Of a DNA stretch of 43,441 nt, positions 31,471 to 40,259 are shown piece after piece. The stretch's first letter is position 1, and each line of letters opens with the position of its first letter. The position numbers and the translations under genes are program-made. The stretch covers positions 1-43,441 of the forward strand of contig JBAWYM010000007.1 in assembly GCA_037143575.1 (NCBI GenBank), written 5' to 3'. The notes under the pieces are model-generated. The model ran no database searches and was not told the DNA's origin. It saw only the letters and a program-made list of their open reading frames with translations. The DNA is from JBAWYM01 sp037143575. Lineage in GTDB: Bacteria > Patescibacteriota > Gracilibacteria > Peribacterales > Peribacteraceae.

Positions 31471-32883
31471 TCAAATCTCAACTACCGCCTCCCTCTCCGG
31501 CTTCTCAATGCGCATCCCCGGTCGTGATGCGGCCATACGCCCTGCCAGCGCATCCATCTGTTCCGGCTCTCCGTGGACCAGCACGAGTGTCTGTAGCCCT
31601 TTCGGATGCTGGATGAAACTATCGAGATCCGCCATATCCGCGTGACCGGAGTACGCCGCGATGCTCACCATCTCCGCACGCTTGGCATACAGGCGGTCGA
31701 AGATCTTCACCTGTGACGTCGCGGGATCCATGATCTTGCGTCCAAGGGTGTGCTCCGCCATATAGCCGACAGCAACGATGCAATTGCGCGCGTCCTCGAT
31801 ACTGTTTTTCAAGTGGTGACGAATGCGCCCCGCTTCGCACATGCCCGACCCCGCCATGATGATCACCGGCCCCGGAAGCCCGTTGAGCGCTTTGCTGTCG
31901 TCCGCCGTCTCCGAGATGTGGACGAGGGAGAACTGAAAGGGATTGTGGGCTTTGGACAGAAACTTCTCGAACATCGTCTGGTCGTAGCACTCCGGATGCT
32001 TCATGAAGACTTCGGTTACCTTGGAAGCCAGCGGGGAATCGACGTAAATGGGGACGGGTGGAATCTCCTTGGCATCCCAGAGGAGATGGAGATCGTAGAG
32101 AAGCTCCTGAGTCCGCTCGAGGGAGAATGCCGGGATGAGCACTTTGCCGCCACGATGGGCGGTACGGACGATCGCTTCCTTGAGATGCTCCTTCGCAGAG
32201 CCGATATCCTCGTGCTTCCGGTCGCCATACGTACTCTCACAGATGAGCACATCGACATCGGGCATGGGGGAGGGATCGCGGATGATGGGGAGCATGGACC
32301 GTCCGAGGTCTCCGCTGAAGCCGACCCTCGTCGTCTTGCCGTGCTCCGTCACTTCCAGCACGACCAGCGCCGCGCCGACGATGTGCCCTGCCTCCAGAAA
32401 CTGCGCCCGCACTCCGTCGCAAACGATGAACCATTCGTTGTAATTCTGCCCGATGAAGAGCTCGATGCACTCCGTCGCGTCCTTCATGGTGTAGAGCGGC
32501 CCGTCCGATGCCAGCATCGACTCTGCGAGGTGCTTACGGAAGAACTCCTCATCCTTTTCCTGGATGTACCCGCCATCCATGAGCATCACCTCAGCCAGAT
32601 CCCGCGTCGCATAGGTGGAAAACACCGGACCGCGGTACCCTCTCCTCCACAGAAGTGGAATCCTCCCCGCATGGTCCATGTGCGCATGAGAAAGAATGAC
32701 GGCGTCGATGACCTTCTCCGGATCGAACGTGAACGTGGCATTCTTCTCCGCCGCCTCACTGCGCTTCCCCTGGAAGAGCCCGCAATCGAGAAGGATGTGC
32801 TTGGTGCCCGAAGCCGTCTCGATCTGCAATTCGTGGCAGGAGCCGGTGACTTCCCGGGCTGCGCCGTGCGGTATAAATTTCAT
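31471..32883 (-). CDS. Beta-CASP metallo-beta-lactamase RNA nuclease, 470 aa
   Basis: Likely an RNA-processing nuclease of the CPSF73/YSH1-like beta-CASP group. The metal motif is HAHMDHAG (H66, H68, D70, H71). Further ligands sit in EAGHIVGAALVVLE and GFSGDLGR, and the beta-CASP domain runs from about 190 to 390 (STYGDR, PAFSLERTQELLYDL, ADDSKALNGLPGPVIIMAGSGMCEAGRI). The C-terminal zinc-binding part includes SGHADMADL and VHGEPEQMDALAGRM. Start 32883 (MKFIPHGAAREVTGSC) is the family start. The leader is CTTGTTTCCCCTTTCAGATTT. An upstream MKLI-starting ORF (32910-32993) may be a displaced start. Confidence 0.92.
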   Translation of the reverse strand: MKFIPHGAAREVTGSCHELQIETASGTKHILLDCGLFQGKRSEAAEKNATFTFDPEKVIDAVILSHAHMDHAGRIPLLWRRGYRGPVFSTYATRDLAEVMLMDGGYIQEKDEEFFRKHLAESMLASDGPLYTMKDATECIELFIGQNYNEWFIVCDGVRAQFLEAGHIVGAALVVLEVTEHGKTTRVGFSGDLGRSMLPIIRDPSPMPDVDVLICESTYGDRKHEDIGSAKEHLKEAIVRTAHRGGKVLIPAFSLERTQELLYDLHLLWDAKEIPPVPIYVDSPLASKVTEVFMKHPECYDQTMFEKFLSKAHNPFQFSLVHISETADDSKALNGLPGPVIIMAGSGMCEAGRIRHHLKNSIEDARNCIVAVGYMAEHTLGRKIMDPATSQVKIFDRLYAKRAEMVSIAAYSGHADMADLDSFIQHPKGLQTLVLVHGEPEQMDALAGRMAASRPGMRIEKPEREAVVEI

Positions 32884-32909
32884 AAATCTGAAAGGGGAAA
32901 CAAGTAGAG

Positions 32910-32993
32910 CTAGAGGCCCCGCGAAGCTCCAACCATAAAGAAAATAAAGAGAGCGAAGTGGGGACGGGCTGAAGCGAGGGAGATAAGTTTCAT
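32910..32993 (-). other. Short upstream ORF resembling a displaced nuclease start
   Basis: ATG 32993 opens MKLI (nuclease: MKFI; 10 of 12 bases equal), reads through an imperfect CCCCACTTCGC/GCGAAG...GGGG palindrome (32914-32963) and ends at TAG 27 bp before the nuclease ATG. It mirrors the adk upstream ORF but the shared stretch is short, so chance is possible. Confidence 0.35.
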
Positions 32994-33019
32994 ATTGGTA
33001 ATATACGGTATCAAGACTA

Positions 33020-33047
33020 TTGACTTATATGTGTTATTTATTATTAT
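33020..33047 (+). promoter_or_regulatory. Sigma70-like promoter for the 151-aa gene
   Basis: TTGACT (33020-33025), 16-bp spacer, TATTAT (33042-33047), in the most AT-rich stretch of the window and 28 bp before the ATG at 33075. Confidence 0.65.
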
Positions 33048-33074
33048 ACAGTACTATTTCATTCCAGACAATCT

Positions 33075-33530
33075 ATGAGCGAAAATCTCGGAGAAGGCCC
33101 TGCAAATGAAGCAACCCCCGCAACTTCTCCCCCCACTGAGGCCCCGCCTGCGTATTCATACGGAAAAGTCCTTCAAGAATGCGATCTCATTCTAAGTGCC
33201 AGTGATGATGATATGAACGTAGCTCGAGGTGTAGTGACTTCGTCAGGTTTTTTCGCAAAATACCCTGAACCAGAGCGTATTCCTCTCGTAAGAGAGATAT
33301 TGCGCAGAGGTATTCTCGGAGGGGAGTTCTACGACTTACTCGGATTATGCCACAATGATCTGGCAAGAATGCAGGATACTCTCGCTCCTGCAGAATCAGA
33401 ATTCCCAACCCGGGATAACTTGATGCTCTTGATCGAAGTGGCCCATAGGAGGAGGGAGAAAGGAGAATTGACTCCGGCAAAAGCAGACGAAATCCAGCAG
33501 GCAGCAATGCATATGCTCTGTATTCTTTAA
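33075..33530 (+). CDS. Hypothetical protein, 151 aa
   Basis: Not recognised. The N-terminal 30 residues are Pro/Thr/Ala-rich (NEATPATSPPTEAPPAY); the remainder is helical and mildly acidic, with LILSASDDDMNVARGVVTSSGFFAKY, REILRRGILGGEFYDLLGL and a last helix ending MHMLCIL. No signal peptide or membrane segment. It has its own promoter and an ATG after CATTCCAGACAATCT. Convergent with the pseudouridine synthase gene, whose stop is 13 bp away. Confidence 0.65.
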   Translation: MSENLGEGPANEATPATSPPTEAPPAYSYGKVLQECDLILSASDDDMNVARGVVTSSGFFAKYPEPERIPLVREILRRGILGGEFYDLLGLCHNDLARMQDTLAPAESEFPTRDNLMLLIEVAHRRREKGELTPAKADEIQQAAMHMLCIL

Positions 33531-33543
33531 GAACGCATTGTCC

Positions 33544-34311
33544 TTATAACCCAACAGAACTAAGTAATGCCGCTTTTTCTACAGGAAGAAGAGGGCGGAT
33601 CTTCCCCGCTGCAAGCTCAGAATCTTGGAGCGTCATAATCCTCGTCCGCACCAGCTTCGTCACCTCGCCTCCCACCTTCTGCACCATCCGGCGAATCTGG
33701 CGGTTGCGGCCCTCGGTGATGGCAATGGAAAACACCCGCGGCCCGATGCGGCGGACGACTGCCGGCTTGGTCATTTCGTCGAAGAGCCGCACCCCTTCGC
33801 GGATCTTCTTCAGCTGACCCTCGGTGATGGCATCGGCCACAGTCACCTCGTACTCCTTCTCGTGATCGAACTTGGGATGCGTCAATCTGTACGCTAAAAC
33901 ACCGTCGTTAGTGAAGAGAAGAAGCCCTTCAGAATCCTTGTCGAGACGGCCCACAGGATAGATCTTGCCCTGAAGGTTCTTGGGCAGAATGTCACGAACG
34001 GACAGAGCCGGAGCTTCAGGCACTGGTTCCAACTTCCCTTTCAATCCTTCCATTCCTTCAATTCCTTTCCATCCTTCGATATTGGTCGTCACCACCCCCA
34101 CAGGCTTATGCATGACGTAGTACAGCATCTCCTGCCGTGCCTTCATCACCTCACCATCCACTTCCACCAGATCGCTCTCGGGATCCGCCTTCTGGCCCAG
34201 AATCGCCACAACGCCATTCACCTTCACCAAACCGGCAAGGATGTATTCCTCGGCCTTGCGGCGGGAAGCGATGCCGCGGGCGGAGAGGATTTTCTGGAGG
34301 CGTTCGAGCAT
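33544..34311 (-). CDS. Pseudouridine synthase, RsuA/RluB/RluE family
   Basis: Converts a specific uridine in rRNA to pseudouridine. The N-terminal S4 RNA-binding domain (about 1-48: RLQKILSARGIASRRKAEEYILAGLVKVNG) is followed by the catalytic domain with GRLDKDSEGLLLFTNDG (catalytic Asp about 117) and RQIRRMVQKVGGEV. Residues about 75-90 (IEGWKGIEGMEGLKGKLE) are an insertion encoded by a CCTTCCATTCC-type short repeat. The RluB-like length (255 aa) suggests a 23S rather than 16S target but does not prove it. The first 36 bp are duplicated at 34958-34993. Confidence 0.93.
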   Translation of the reverse strand: MLERLQKILSARGIASRRKAEEYILAGLVKVNGVVAILGQKADPESDLVEVDGEVMKARQEMLYYVMHKPVGVVTTNIEGWKGIEGMEGLKGKLEPVPEAPALSVRDILPKNLQGKIYPVGRLDKDSEGLLLFTNDGVLAYRLTHPKFDHEKEYEVTVADAITEGQLKKIREGVRLFDEMTKPAVVRRIGPRVFSIAITEGRNRQIRRMVQKVGGEVTKLVRTRIMTLQDSELAAGKIRPLLPVEKAALLSSVGL

Positions 34312-34365
34312 GGCGACATGTTACACTTTCACTGTACAAGCGTCCCATTCGATTCCCTTATTCTC

Positions 34366-34689
34366 ATGATCACATTCGACGACTTCAAAAAGCTCGAAAT
34401 CAAAATCGGTAAGGTGAAATCCGTGGAGAGAGTGCCAGATACCGACAAGCTCCTGAAATTTATCTTCGACGTCGGATCAGAAGAACGACAGATCATGGCA
34501 GGCATGGCAGAATTCTTCATCGATCCCTCGTCATTAATCGGAAAAGAAATGCCGATTCTGATGAATATCGAGCCACGGTCATTCAGGGGCTACCAAAGCC
34601 ACGGGATGATTATCGCGGCTGATGTCGGCGGGCATCCGATCCTTCTACATCCTGAAAGGGAAATCCCTGCTGGAAGCATCATACGATGA
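34366..34689 (+). CDS. CsaA/MetG-type tRNA-binding domain protein, 107 aa
   Basis: A stand-alone OB-fold tRNA-binding (EMAP II/Arc1p-like) domain: DDFKKLEIKIGKVKSVERVPDTDKLLKF, then RQIMAGMAEFF, GKEMPILMNIEPRSFRGYQSHGMIIAA and the C-terminal PEREIPAGSIIR. It matches the C-terminal domain of bacterial methionyl-tRNA synthetase and CsaA. ATG 34366 follows CATTCGATTCCCTTATTCTC. The gene lies within a segment bounded by the duplicated pseudouridine synthase start, so it may have arrived as cargo. Likely role: binding tRNA or assisting a synthetase. Confidence 0.88.
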   Translation: MITFDDFKKLEIKIGKVKSVERVPDTDKLLKFIFDVGSEERQIMAGMAEFFIDPSSLIGKEMPILMNIEPRSFRGYQSHGMIIAADVGGHPILLHPEREIPAGSIIR

Positions 34690-34992
34690 TGGAATTGTGA
34701 TGCTCTCAATAAAGAAAAGCACGTACAACCTCCCCCTAACCCCCTCCTCCCTTACAATACGAATGTTGAGCTTTTTCGCTGCCTTGATTGATGGGATCGA
34801 GAGGAGGTGGAATTGTGTGCTGTTTGTTGTTTTTCTCGTCGAAGAAACAAACACCTACAAAACACACACAGTCCCTTCTCCCTTCCTCAAAACGATCACA
34901 AACCAAAACGCCCTCAACACGCTTAGAGCGAGGAGGGAGAAGGTTAGGATGAGGGATGCGGGCGGAGAGGATTTTCTGGAGGCGTTCGAGCA
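34690..34992. other. Repeat-rich spacer after the tRNA-binding gene
   Basis: No convincing gene. It contains CCCCCTAACCCCCTCCTCCC (34733-34752) and a CCCTCAACACGCTTAGAGCGAGGAGGGAG...TGAGGG palindrome (34910-34954), with a near copy at 35488-35534, then the duplicated pseudouridine synthase start. Frames crossing it are unlike any protein. Confidence 0.6.
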
Positions 34993-35439
34993 TTATGAGA
35001 TTAATTCATAGTGAGTATACCCAATATCTCGCATCCGAGCGTAGACATGTCTGGCTATTTTAAGTACTTCTGGACTGGCAGGTGCGCTCACAATCTCTTG
35101 CACATTCTCAAGGTCAAACTGATCCTCAGTAAGAATTCTATCAATCGTCTGATGGAATTGCCTTCTCGTCTGTCCAAGAAATATCTCACTACATAATGAC
35201 TTTTCTCGATCCCATCTTTCCTGATCGAAAGAAGTTCCAATGCTCCTTGATCGAGCTTCGTCTTCCACTCCAAACGGCGATTGATCATATCGTTCCGCAA
35301 ACCCCCGATACAATCTTGATGCATTCTTTTCCCTGCCCCATTCCACCCATAGTCGATAGAAACCACCGGGCAGATGACCATGGAAATTATTGATATCCAT
35401 AGTTTCCGATTGCAGATCTGGAAATTCTGAGTTTGACAC
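34993..35439 (-). CDS. Hypothetical protein, 148 aa
   Basis: Not recognised. Soluble, acidic and helical, rich in Arg/Glu/Asp, with WVEWGREKNASRLYRGFAERYDQ and LGQTRRQFHQTIDRILTEDQFDLENVQEIV. No signal or membrane segment. AT-richer than the core genes. Its stop overlaps the ATG of the vestigial pseudouridine synthase start (TAATG), implying it once directly preceded that gene. An alternative start at residue 14 (MDINNF) is possible. Confidence 0.6.
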   Translation of the reverse strand: MSNSEFPDLQSETMDINNFHGHLPGGFYRLWVEWGREKNASRLYRGFAERYDQSPFGVEDEARSRSIGTSFDQERWDREKSLCSEIFLGQTRRQFHQTIDRILTEDQFDLENVQEIVSAPASPEVLKIARHVYARMRDIGYTHYELIS

Positions 35440-35697
35440 ATAATATATTTTATACTTTGATTATATTAAATCAATCACAAAACAAACAACCCTCAACACG
35501 CTATTCGCGAGGAGGGAGAAGGCTAGGTTGAGGGACGAACGAACGCAAGGTTCTGGCACCCCACTACGCTCCTGCGGGAGCTTCGCGGGGCAAGCCGACA
35601 TTCATAGAAAAGATAGCAACCCCAAACCAAATAAGCCCTCAGCTCTCCTAAAAAGGGAGCAAAAGGCATGATCATCAGTTATCACAACAAACGCAAG
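35440..35697. other. Spacer downstream of 5S rRNA
   Basis: No gene. Holds the second CCCTCAACACGC palindrome (35488-35534), a spare 19-bp copy of the 5S 3' end (35542-35560), a CCCCAC.../...GGGG palindrome (35559-35590), and a GCTCTCC/GGGAGC hairpin (35643-35661) that may end the rRNA transcript. Confidence 0.6.

Positions 35698-35708
<11 letters not shown>
35542..35708. repeat. 19-bp duplication of the 5S rRNA 3' end
   Basis: The bases of 35690-35708 (5S 3' end plus flank) recur exactly at 35542-35560, next to a CCCCACTACGCTCC/GGAGCTTCGCGGGG palindrome. The intact 5S is kept. Same layout as at the tRNA and adk. Confidence 0.8.
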
Positions 35709-35814
<106 letters not shown>

Positions 35815-35933
35815 TCTACGTTCGATCATGAAAGGAACCGGTACGCATTCCTGCAAACGCAGGTGTGTGCGCACATCTTGCTCGCCCTCCCCTGTACCGT
35901 AAAGTACAAGGTCGGCGACACGTAAACAGCCCG

Positions 35934-35967
35934 CCCCGCGAAGCTCCCGTAAAGGAGCGAAGTGGGG
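35934..35967. repeat. CCCCGCGAAGCTCC/GGAGCGAAGTGGGG palindrome in the 23S-5S spacer
   Basis: A long near-perfect hairpin between 23S and 5S. It may serve as an RNase III-type processing site, but it belongs to the dispersed palindrome family. Confidence 0.7.
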
Positions 35968-36112
35968 CAACTCTTCACGGTAAAGTGAAAAGCGGAAAAA
36001 CGTTCGATTGCCCATTCGTACCACTCGGCTGAGTGCATTACTGCACGTACACCTGTGGCCGATCTAGCCGGTCGTCTACCGGCGGGCTTATGGGGAAACG
36101 ATATCTTAGGGG

Positions 36113-36162
<50 letters not shown>

Positions 36163-36278
36163 TCCTGCAGTGCCGCTGACGCGACAGCAGGGTACACCAG
36201 AGGTTCGTCCACTCCGGTCCTCTCGTACTAGGAGCAGCGCCCTTCACGTTTCCAGTTGATCACGGAGGATAGAGGCCA

Positions 36279-36323
<45 letters not shown>

Positions 36324-36336
36324 TGGCGAACAGCCA

Positions 36337-36395
<59 letters not shown>

Positions 36396-36522
36396 GCTTC
36401 GTCGCTGTGGGCGCTTGGAAGCGATCAGCCTGTTATCCCTAGAGTAACTTTTATCCGTTGAGCGACAACCCACCCACGTGGTGAGAGCACTATTAAATGC
36501 TCAGGTTGCCGGATCACTATCA

Positions 36523-36554
<32 letters not shown>

Positions 36555-36955
36555 CACAGTCAGGCCCACGTGTGCGATTACACGACCGCGCCGATTTCCA
36601 TCCGGCGCTAGTGGACCTTTGCGCGCCTCCGTTACGCTTTAGGAGGCAACCGCCCCAGTTAAACTACCCGGCAAGCACTGTCCCCTCTGGAGTGTATGCC
36701 AGAGGGTGAGCATCGTCAGAACGCAAGGGTGGTATCTCAACGACGACTCCGCCGAAACCGAAGTCCCGACATCAGAGTCTCCCACCTATCCTGCGCAAGC
36801 AAACTAACAATGCAATGCCAGCGTATAGTAAAGCTTCATAGGGTCTTTTCGTCCTTCCGTGATCTACCTGGCATTTGCACCAGGATTGAAATTTCACCGA
36901 GTCTTGCGTCGAGACAGTGCCCAGACCGTTGTACCATTCGTGCGGGTCGGAACTT

Positions 36956-37505
36956 CATGGGTAACTATTGACTGTTAACAGTTAACAGTTAACTGTCAAT
37001 TGTCTATAGTTGGGTGTTCCCTCGTTGGTGAGACGAGACTCCGATCGAAACCGGAGCGCACAGACCTACTCGCTATGAGTAACGCTCGTTTTTTAGCTGC
37101 GTCGCAATAGTGACGCACCCTATGTCGCCATAGGGATCGGACTATATCATCACCCCACTTCGCTCACTCTGTGAGCTTCGCGGGGGCGTGGCGTGTAGTC
37201 TCTGAGGGTTCAAAGAAGTCCAAAGGACTCCCAAGTCTTCCCTGCTGATTGTCCGCAGACAAAGATTTTTACGAGTTAACAGTCAATAGTTAACTGTACT
37301 TTGTCATTCTCGGATATTCCAGCATATAGCCACGTAAATTACTGATGTACCCCGCATAGCTCCCGAAGGAGCGACGTGGGGTGGTACGTACAACGCTGAT
37401 GTAAATAATTCTAGGAACTCGAACTCTCAAACATGTTTCCAAAAACACTATAGATTTTCCTCAGTACTGCAGATTGCTCTGCATTCGGGCAAGTTATAAA
37501 CGACC
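36956..37505 (-). other. Group I intron at 23S position 1951 (no ORF)
   Basis: 550-nt insertion after E. coli U1951: exon TTGTCGGGT, intron, exon AAGTTCCGACC. The 5' exon ends in U and the intron ends in G, as expected. Conserved core segments on the sense strand: GACAATCAGCAGGGAAG (P/Q, 37236-37253), CTCAGAGACTACACGC (R, 37192-37207) and GATATAGTCCGATC (S, 37134-37149). Peripheral loops hold CCCC/GGGG palindromes (37152-37186, 37350-37381) and AGTTAAC heptads (36966-37000, 37276-37300). No homing endonuclease frame is present. Confidence 0.9.
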
Positions 37506-37539
<34 letters not shown>

Positions 37540-38278
37540 CTGGTTGTTCCTCCATATATGGAGTCTGAAAAGAGGTGATAGCTTCTCTCTTCAACTCACA
37601 GTCGCCCGTGAGATCGGACTATATCTTCACCTCCTTTGCCGAAGGTGTCTGACGTATAGTCTCTGAGGATTCTCTGTATGCATTCAGTATTTCTCTTTCA
37701 TCATATTTTCTCTTTCCTCCGTCATTCATTTCCCGACGAAGAGAAAGAATTTTCCGCACTCCTTCCTCCGTTAAGTGTTCCTTGGAGGTCAGTAATGCAA
37801 CGATGTTCTGGAAAAGGGCAAAATCCCTGTGCTTCTTTCTCGAGAGAAAAGGAAATTGTCTGAAAAATGGAATAATCGATTTCCTAATTTCATCGAGAGA
37901 ATTCACTTCGTAGTACCAGATGCCATCCGGACGGGAACGAATCGTTCCGCAACCGAGATGCCTCTGAATAAAGCGAAGAATCTGCTCTTCCTTCTGAGAA
38001 ATATTGAAACATGCTGACACTTTCCAAGGAAGCTTGTAATCCTTCCGTTTCCGGAAACTGATATTAAAGCTCCCTTCACCATCCGCAAAACCTGCGATAT
38101 ACCAGCCGATTGCCGATGACGAAAGTGTCGACCAGAGTCTTTCCTGCTGATTGTCTGCACTGAGCGGATTTTCACGTGTCATGTGGACGATTGTACACCG
38201 CATGGCAAGTACCGTCAGATTCACAGAGTTTCCAGCAAATAGTCAGATTTATTAACGTAACTACAACTGGTCCGTTCT
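37540..38278 (-). other. Group I intron at 23S position 1917, with homing endonuclease
   Basis: 739-nt insertion after E. coli U1917: exon GTAACTAT, intron AGAACGGACC...AACCAG, exon AACGGTCCTAAGG. Core segments: GACAATCAGCAGGAAAGA (38138-38155), TCAGAGACTATACG (37653-37666) and GAAGATATAGTCCGATC (37612-37628). It is separated from the 1951 intron by a 34-nt exon. A LAGLIDADG endonuclease frame spans the core. Same subgroup as its neighbour by core similarity. Confidence 0.92.
37619..38182 (-). CDS. LAGLIDADG homing endonuclease of the 1917 intron
   Basis: Cuts the intronless 23S allele to spread the intron. It has one LAGLIDADG-type motif (GWYIAGFADGEGSFNIS, about residues 26-42), so it should act as a homodimer. 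Further family landmarks: RFIQRHLGCGTIRSRPDGIWYYEV and LSRKKHRDFALFQNIVALLTSKEHLTEEG. I chose ATG 38182 (MTRENPLSADNQQERL, 187 aa); two more in-frame ATGs lie upstream. The N-terminus is coded by the P/Q core segment, and the C-terminus by the R segment, with the stop inside the S segment (GATATAG). Confidence 0.9.
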   Translation of the reverse strand: MTRENPLSADNQQERLWSTLSSSAIGWYIAGFADGEGSFNISFRKRKDYKLPWKVSACFNISQKEEQILRFIQRHLGCGTIRSRPDGIWYYEVNSLDEIRKSIIPFFRQFPFLSRKKHRDFALFQNIVALLTSKEHLTEEGVRKILSLRREMNDGGKRKYDEREILNAYRESSETIRQTPSAKEVKI

Positions 38279-38791
38279 ATAGTTACGGCCGCCGTTCATC
38301 AGGGCTTAGATCGGGGACGTAAATCCCCTCACGTGACCTTCTGACACTGGGCAGGCATCAGCCCCTATACTTTGTCTTGCGACTTCGCAGGGACCTGTGT
38401 TTTTGATAAACAGTCGCCTGGGCTCTTTCGCTGCGCCCTGTACCAGCGCTTGCGCGCGGTTCAGGGAGTCCTTATCCCGAAGTTACGGACGCTTCATTGC
38501 CGAGTTCCTTAACGCAAGTTCTCTCGTTCGCCTTGGTCTACTCGACCACCCCACCGGTGTTGGTTTGCGGTACGGTTTCCAAAAGCTCTCGAAGCGACGG
38601 TTTTCTTGGAAGCGGAACGGGCCAGACTCATCCTGTAAACAGGGTGATCGGGATCAGCACTCAGCTCAACCGGGGGATTTGCCTCCCGGTCTCAACGCTT
38701 TGTACCTTCCACGTCCAGTCATTCGGACGCTCTGGGCGTCCCACTCCGTCACGCCGCTTCTAGGTCGTCAGTATCCTTTTCATCAGGCATA

Positions 38792-38938
38792 TTCTTCACC
38801 ACTCTGCACTCTCTAAGCTTCTTAGCTGGTTAGCTTTTAGCTTTTTAGGATTGCTTCCCCAGGTTCTGCCCTTGGTACAACAACTTCCCTAATAAGCTAC
38901 AACCTAATAAGCTCAATAAAGTACAAGGTGGTGAAGAA
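38792..38938 (-). repeat. 23S rRNA expansion hairpin (domain III) with TTAGCTTT heptads
   Basis: Outer stem TTCTTCACCAC (38792-38802) pairs with GTGGTGAAGAA (38928-38938). Inside, TTAGCTGGTTAGCTTTTAGC pairs with arms of AATAAGCTACAACC-type steps. The loop DNA is not part of the E. coli 23S core. The same TTAGCTTTTTAGC/CCTAATAAGC repeat lies downstream of ssb at 41008-41112, so a dispersed repeat has entered the rRNA. It may be excised as an intervening sequence. Confidence 0.75.
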
Positions 38939-39315
38939 CAGAGGTCGGACAAATTATCAACTGCCGCCCTTGGGCGATCTTTTGGAAGTGCAGGAATATT
39001 GACCTGCTGTCCATCGGTTACGCCTTTCGGCCTCACCTTAGGCCCGACTAACCCCACGCCGATTGCCGTTGCGTGGGAAACCTTGGGGATTCGGCGGGCA
39101 GGGTTTTCACCTGCCTAGTAGTTACTCATGCCAACATTCTCACTTCTGTCCGCTCCACGGTACCTCGCGATACCGCTTCACTGCTGAACAGAACGCTCCT
39201 CTACTGCGCATCGCTCCCTAAGGAACGACACACCCACTGCTTCGGTTCATCGCTTTGCCCCGGTAATTTTCGGCGCACAGATGCAATAGACCAGTGAGCT
39301 GTTACGCTTTCTTTA

Positions 39316-39350
<35 letters not shown>

Positions 39351-40259
39351 TTATGCACCTGCACTTCCTTTACCACTGAGCGATGATTGGGGACCTTAGC
39401 AAATGGTCTGGGCTCTTTCCCTTTCGACGATGGCGCTTTGCCGTCACCGTCTCACTCCCGTCGCCAAAGGATGGGTATTCGGAGTTTGTCAGGATTTGGT
39501 AGGTCAATATGACCCCCGCACCCAAACAGTATCTCTACCCCCCATCGTGCGCGACGAGGCTGCCCCTAAAGGCATTTCGAGGAGAACCAGCTATCTCCGG
39601 GTTCGATGAGCTTTTCACTCCTATCCACAGGTCATCCCACAGTCTTGCGACACTGCATGGTTCGGGCCTCCATCCCGCTTTCGCGGGACTTCACCCTGCC
39701 CATGGATAGCTCACCCGGTTTCGGGTCTAGTCCCAGCGACTAACGCGCCCTATTCGGACTCGCTTTCGCTCCGGCTCCGGCTAGTTACTGCCTTAACCTT
39801 GCCACTGGGAACTAACTCGTTGGCTCATTATGCAAAAGGCACACGGTCACCCCGCTTGCGCGAGGCTCCCATTCCTTGAACGCATCACATTTCAGAGACT
39901 ATTTCATCCCCCTTCCGGGGTGCTTTTCACCTTTCCCTCACGGTACTATCCGCTATAGATCTCCGTATCTGTTTAGCCTTGGGTGGTGGTCCACCCGGAT
40001 TCGGGCCGGATTTCACGTGTCCGACCTTACTCAGGAATCCTCACCCGTCTTCTTCCATTTCGGCTACGGGGCTCTCACCCACTTTGGCCGCCCGTTCCAG
40101 GGACGTTCGCCTATGGAAGATGAATCGGTACAAGAGGTCCTACAACCCCCCACAGCAAGCTGTGAGGTTTGGGCTGTTCCCTTTTCGCTCGCCACTACTC
40201 AGGGAATCTCTGATTTGATTTCTTTTCCTCAGTTACTGAGATGTTTCAGTTCACTGAGT

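Larger units (their letters stand above)
34276..34993. repeat. 36-bp direct duplication of the pseudouridine synthase start (34276-34311 and 34958-34993)
   Basis: The first 12 codons (MLERLQKILSAR) recur exactly, 682 bp upstream. The spare copy's ATG overlaps the stop of the 148-aa gene (TAATG), which looks like the original junction. Between the copies lie the tRNA-binding gene (opposite strand) and a CCCTCAACACGC...TGAGGG palindrome touching the spare copy. This has the layout of an insertion with a 36-bp target duplication. Confidence 0.85.

Noticed and set aside
31750..32907. 385-codon open frame on the plus strand
   Set aside because: Antisense to the beta-CASP nuclease; no recognisable domain and composition of a shadow frame.
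34622..35011. 129-codon frame on the plus strand
   Set aside because: It runs through palindromic and C-rich repeats and a duplicated gene start; no coherent protein.
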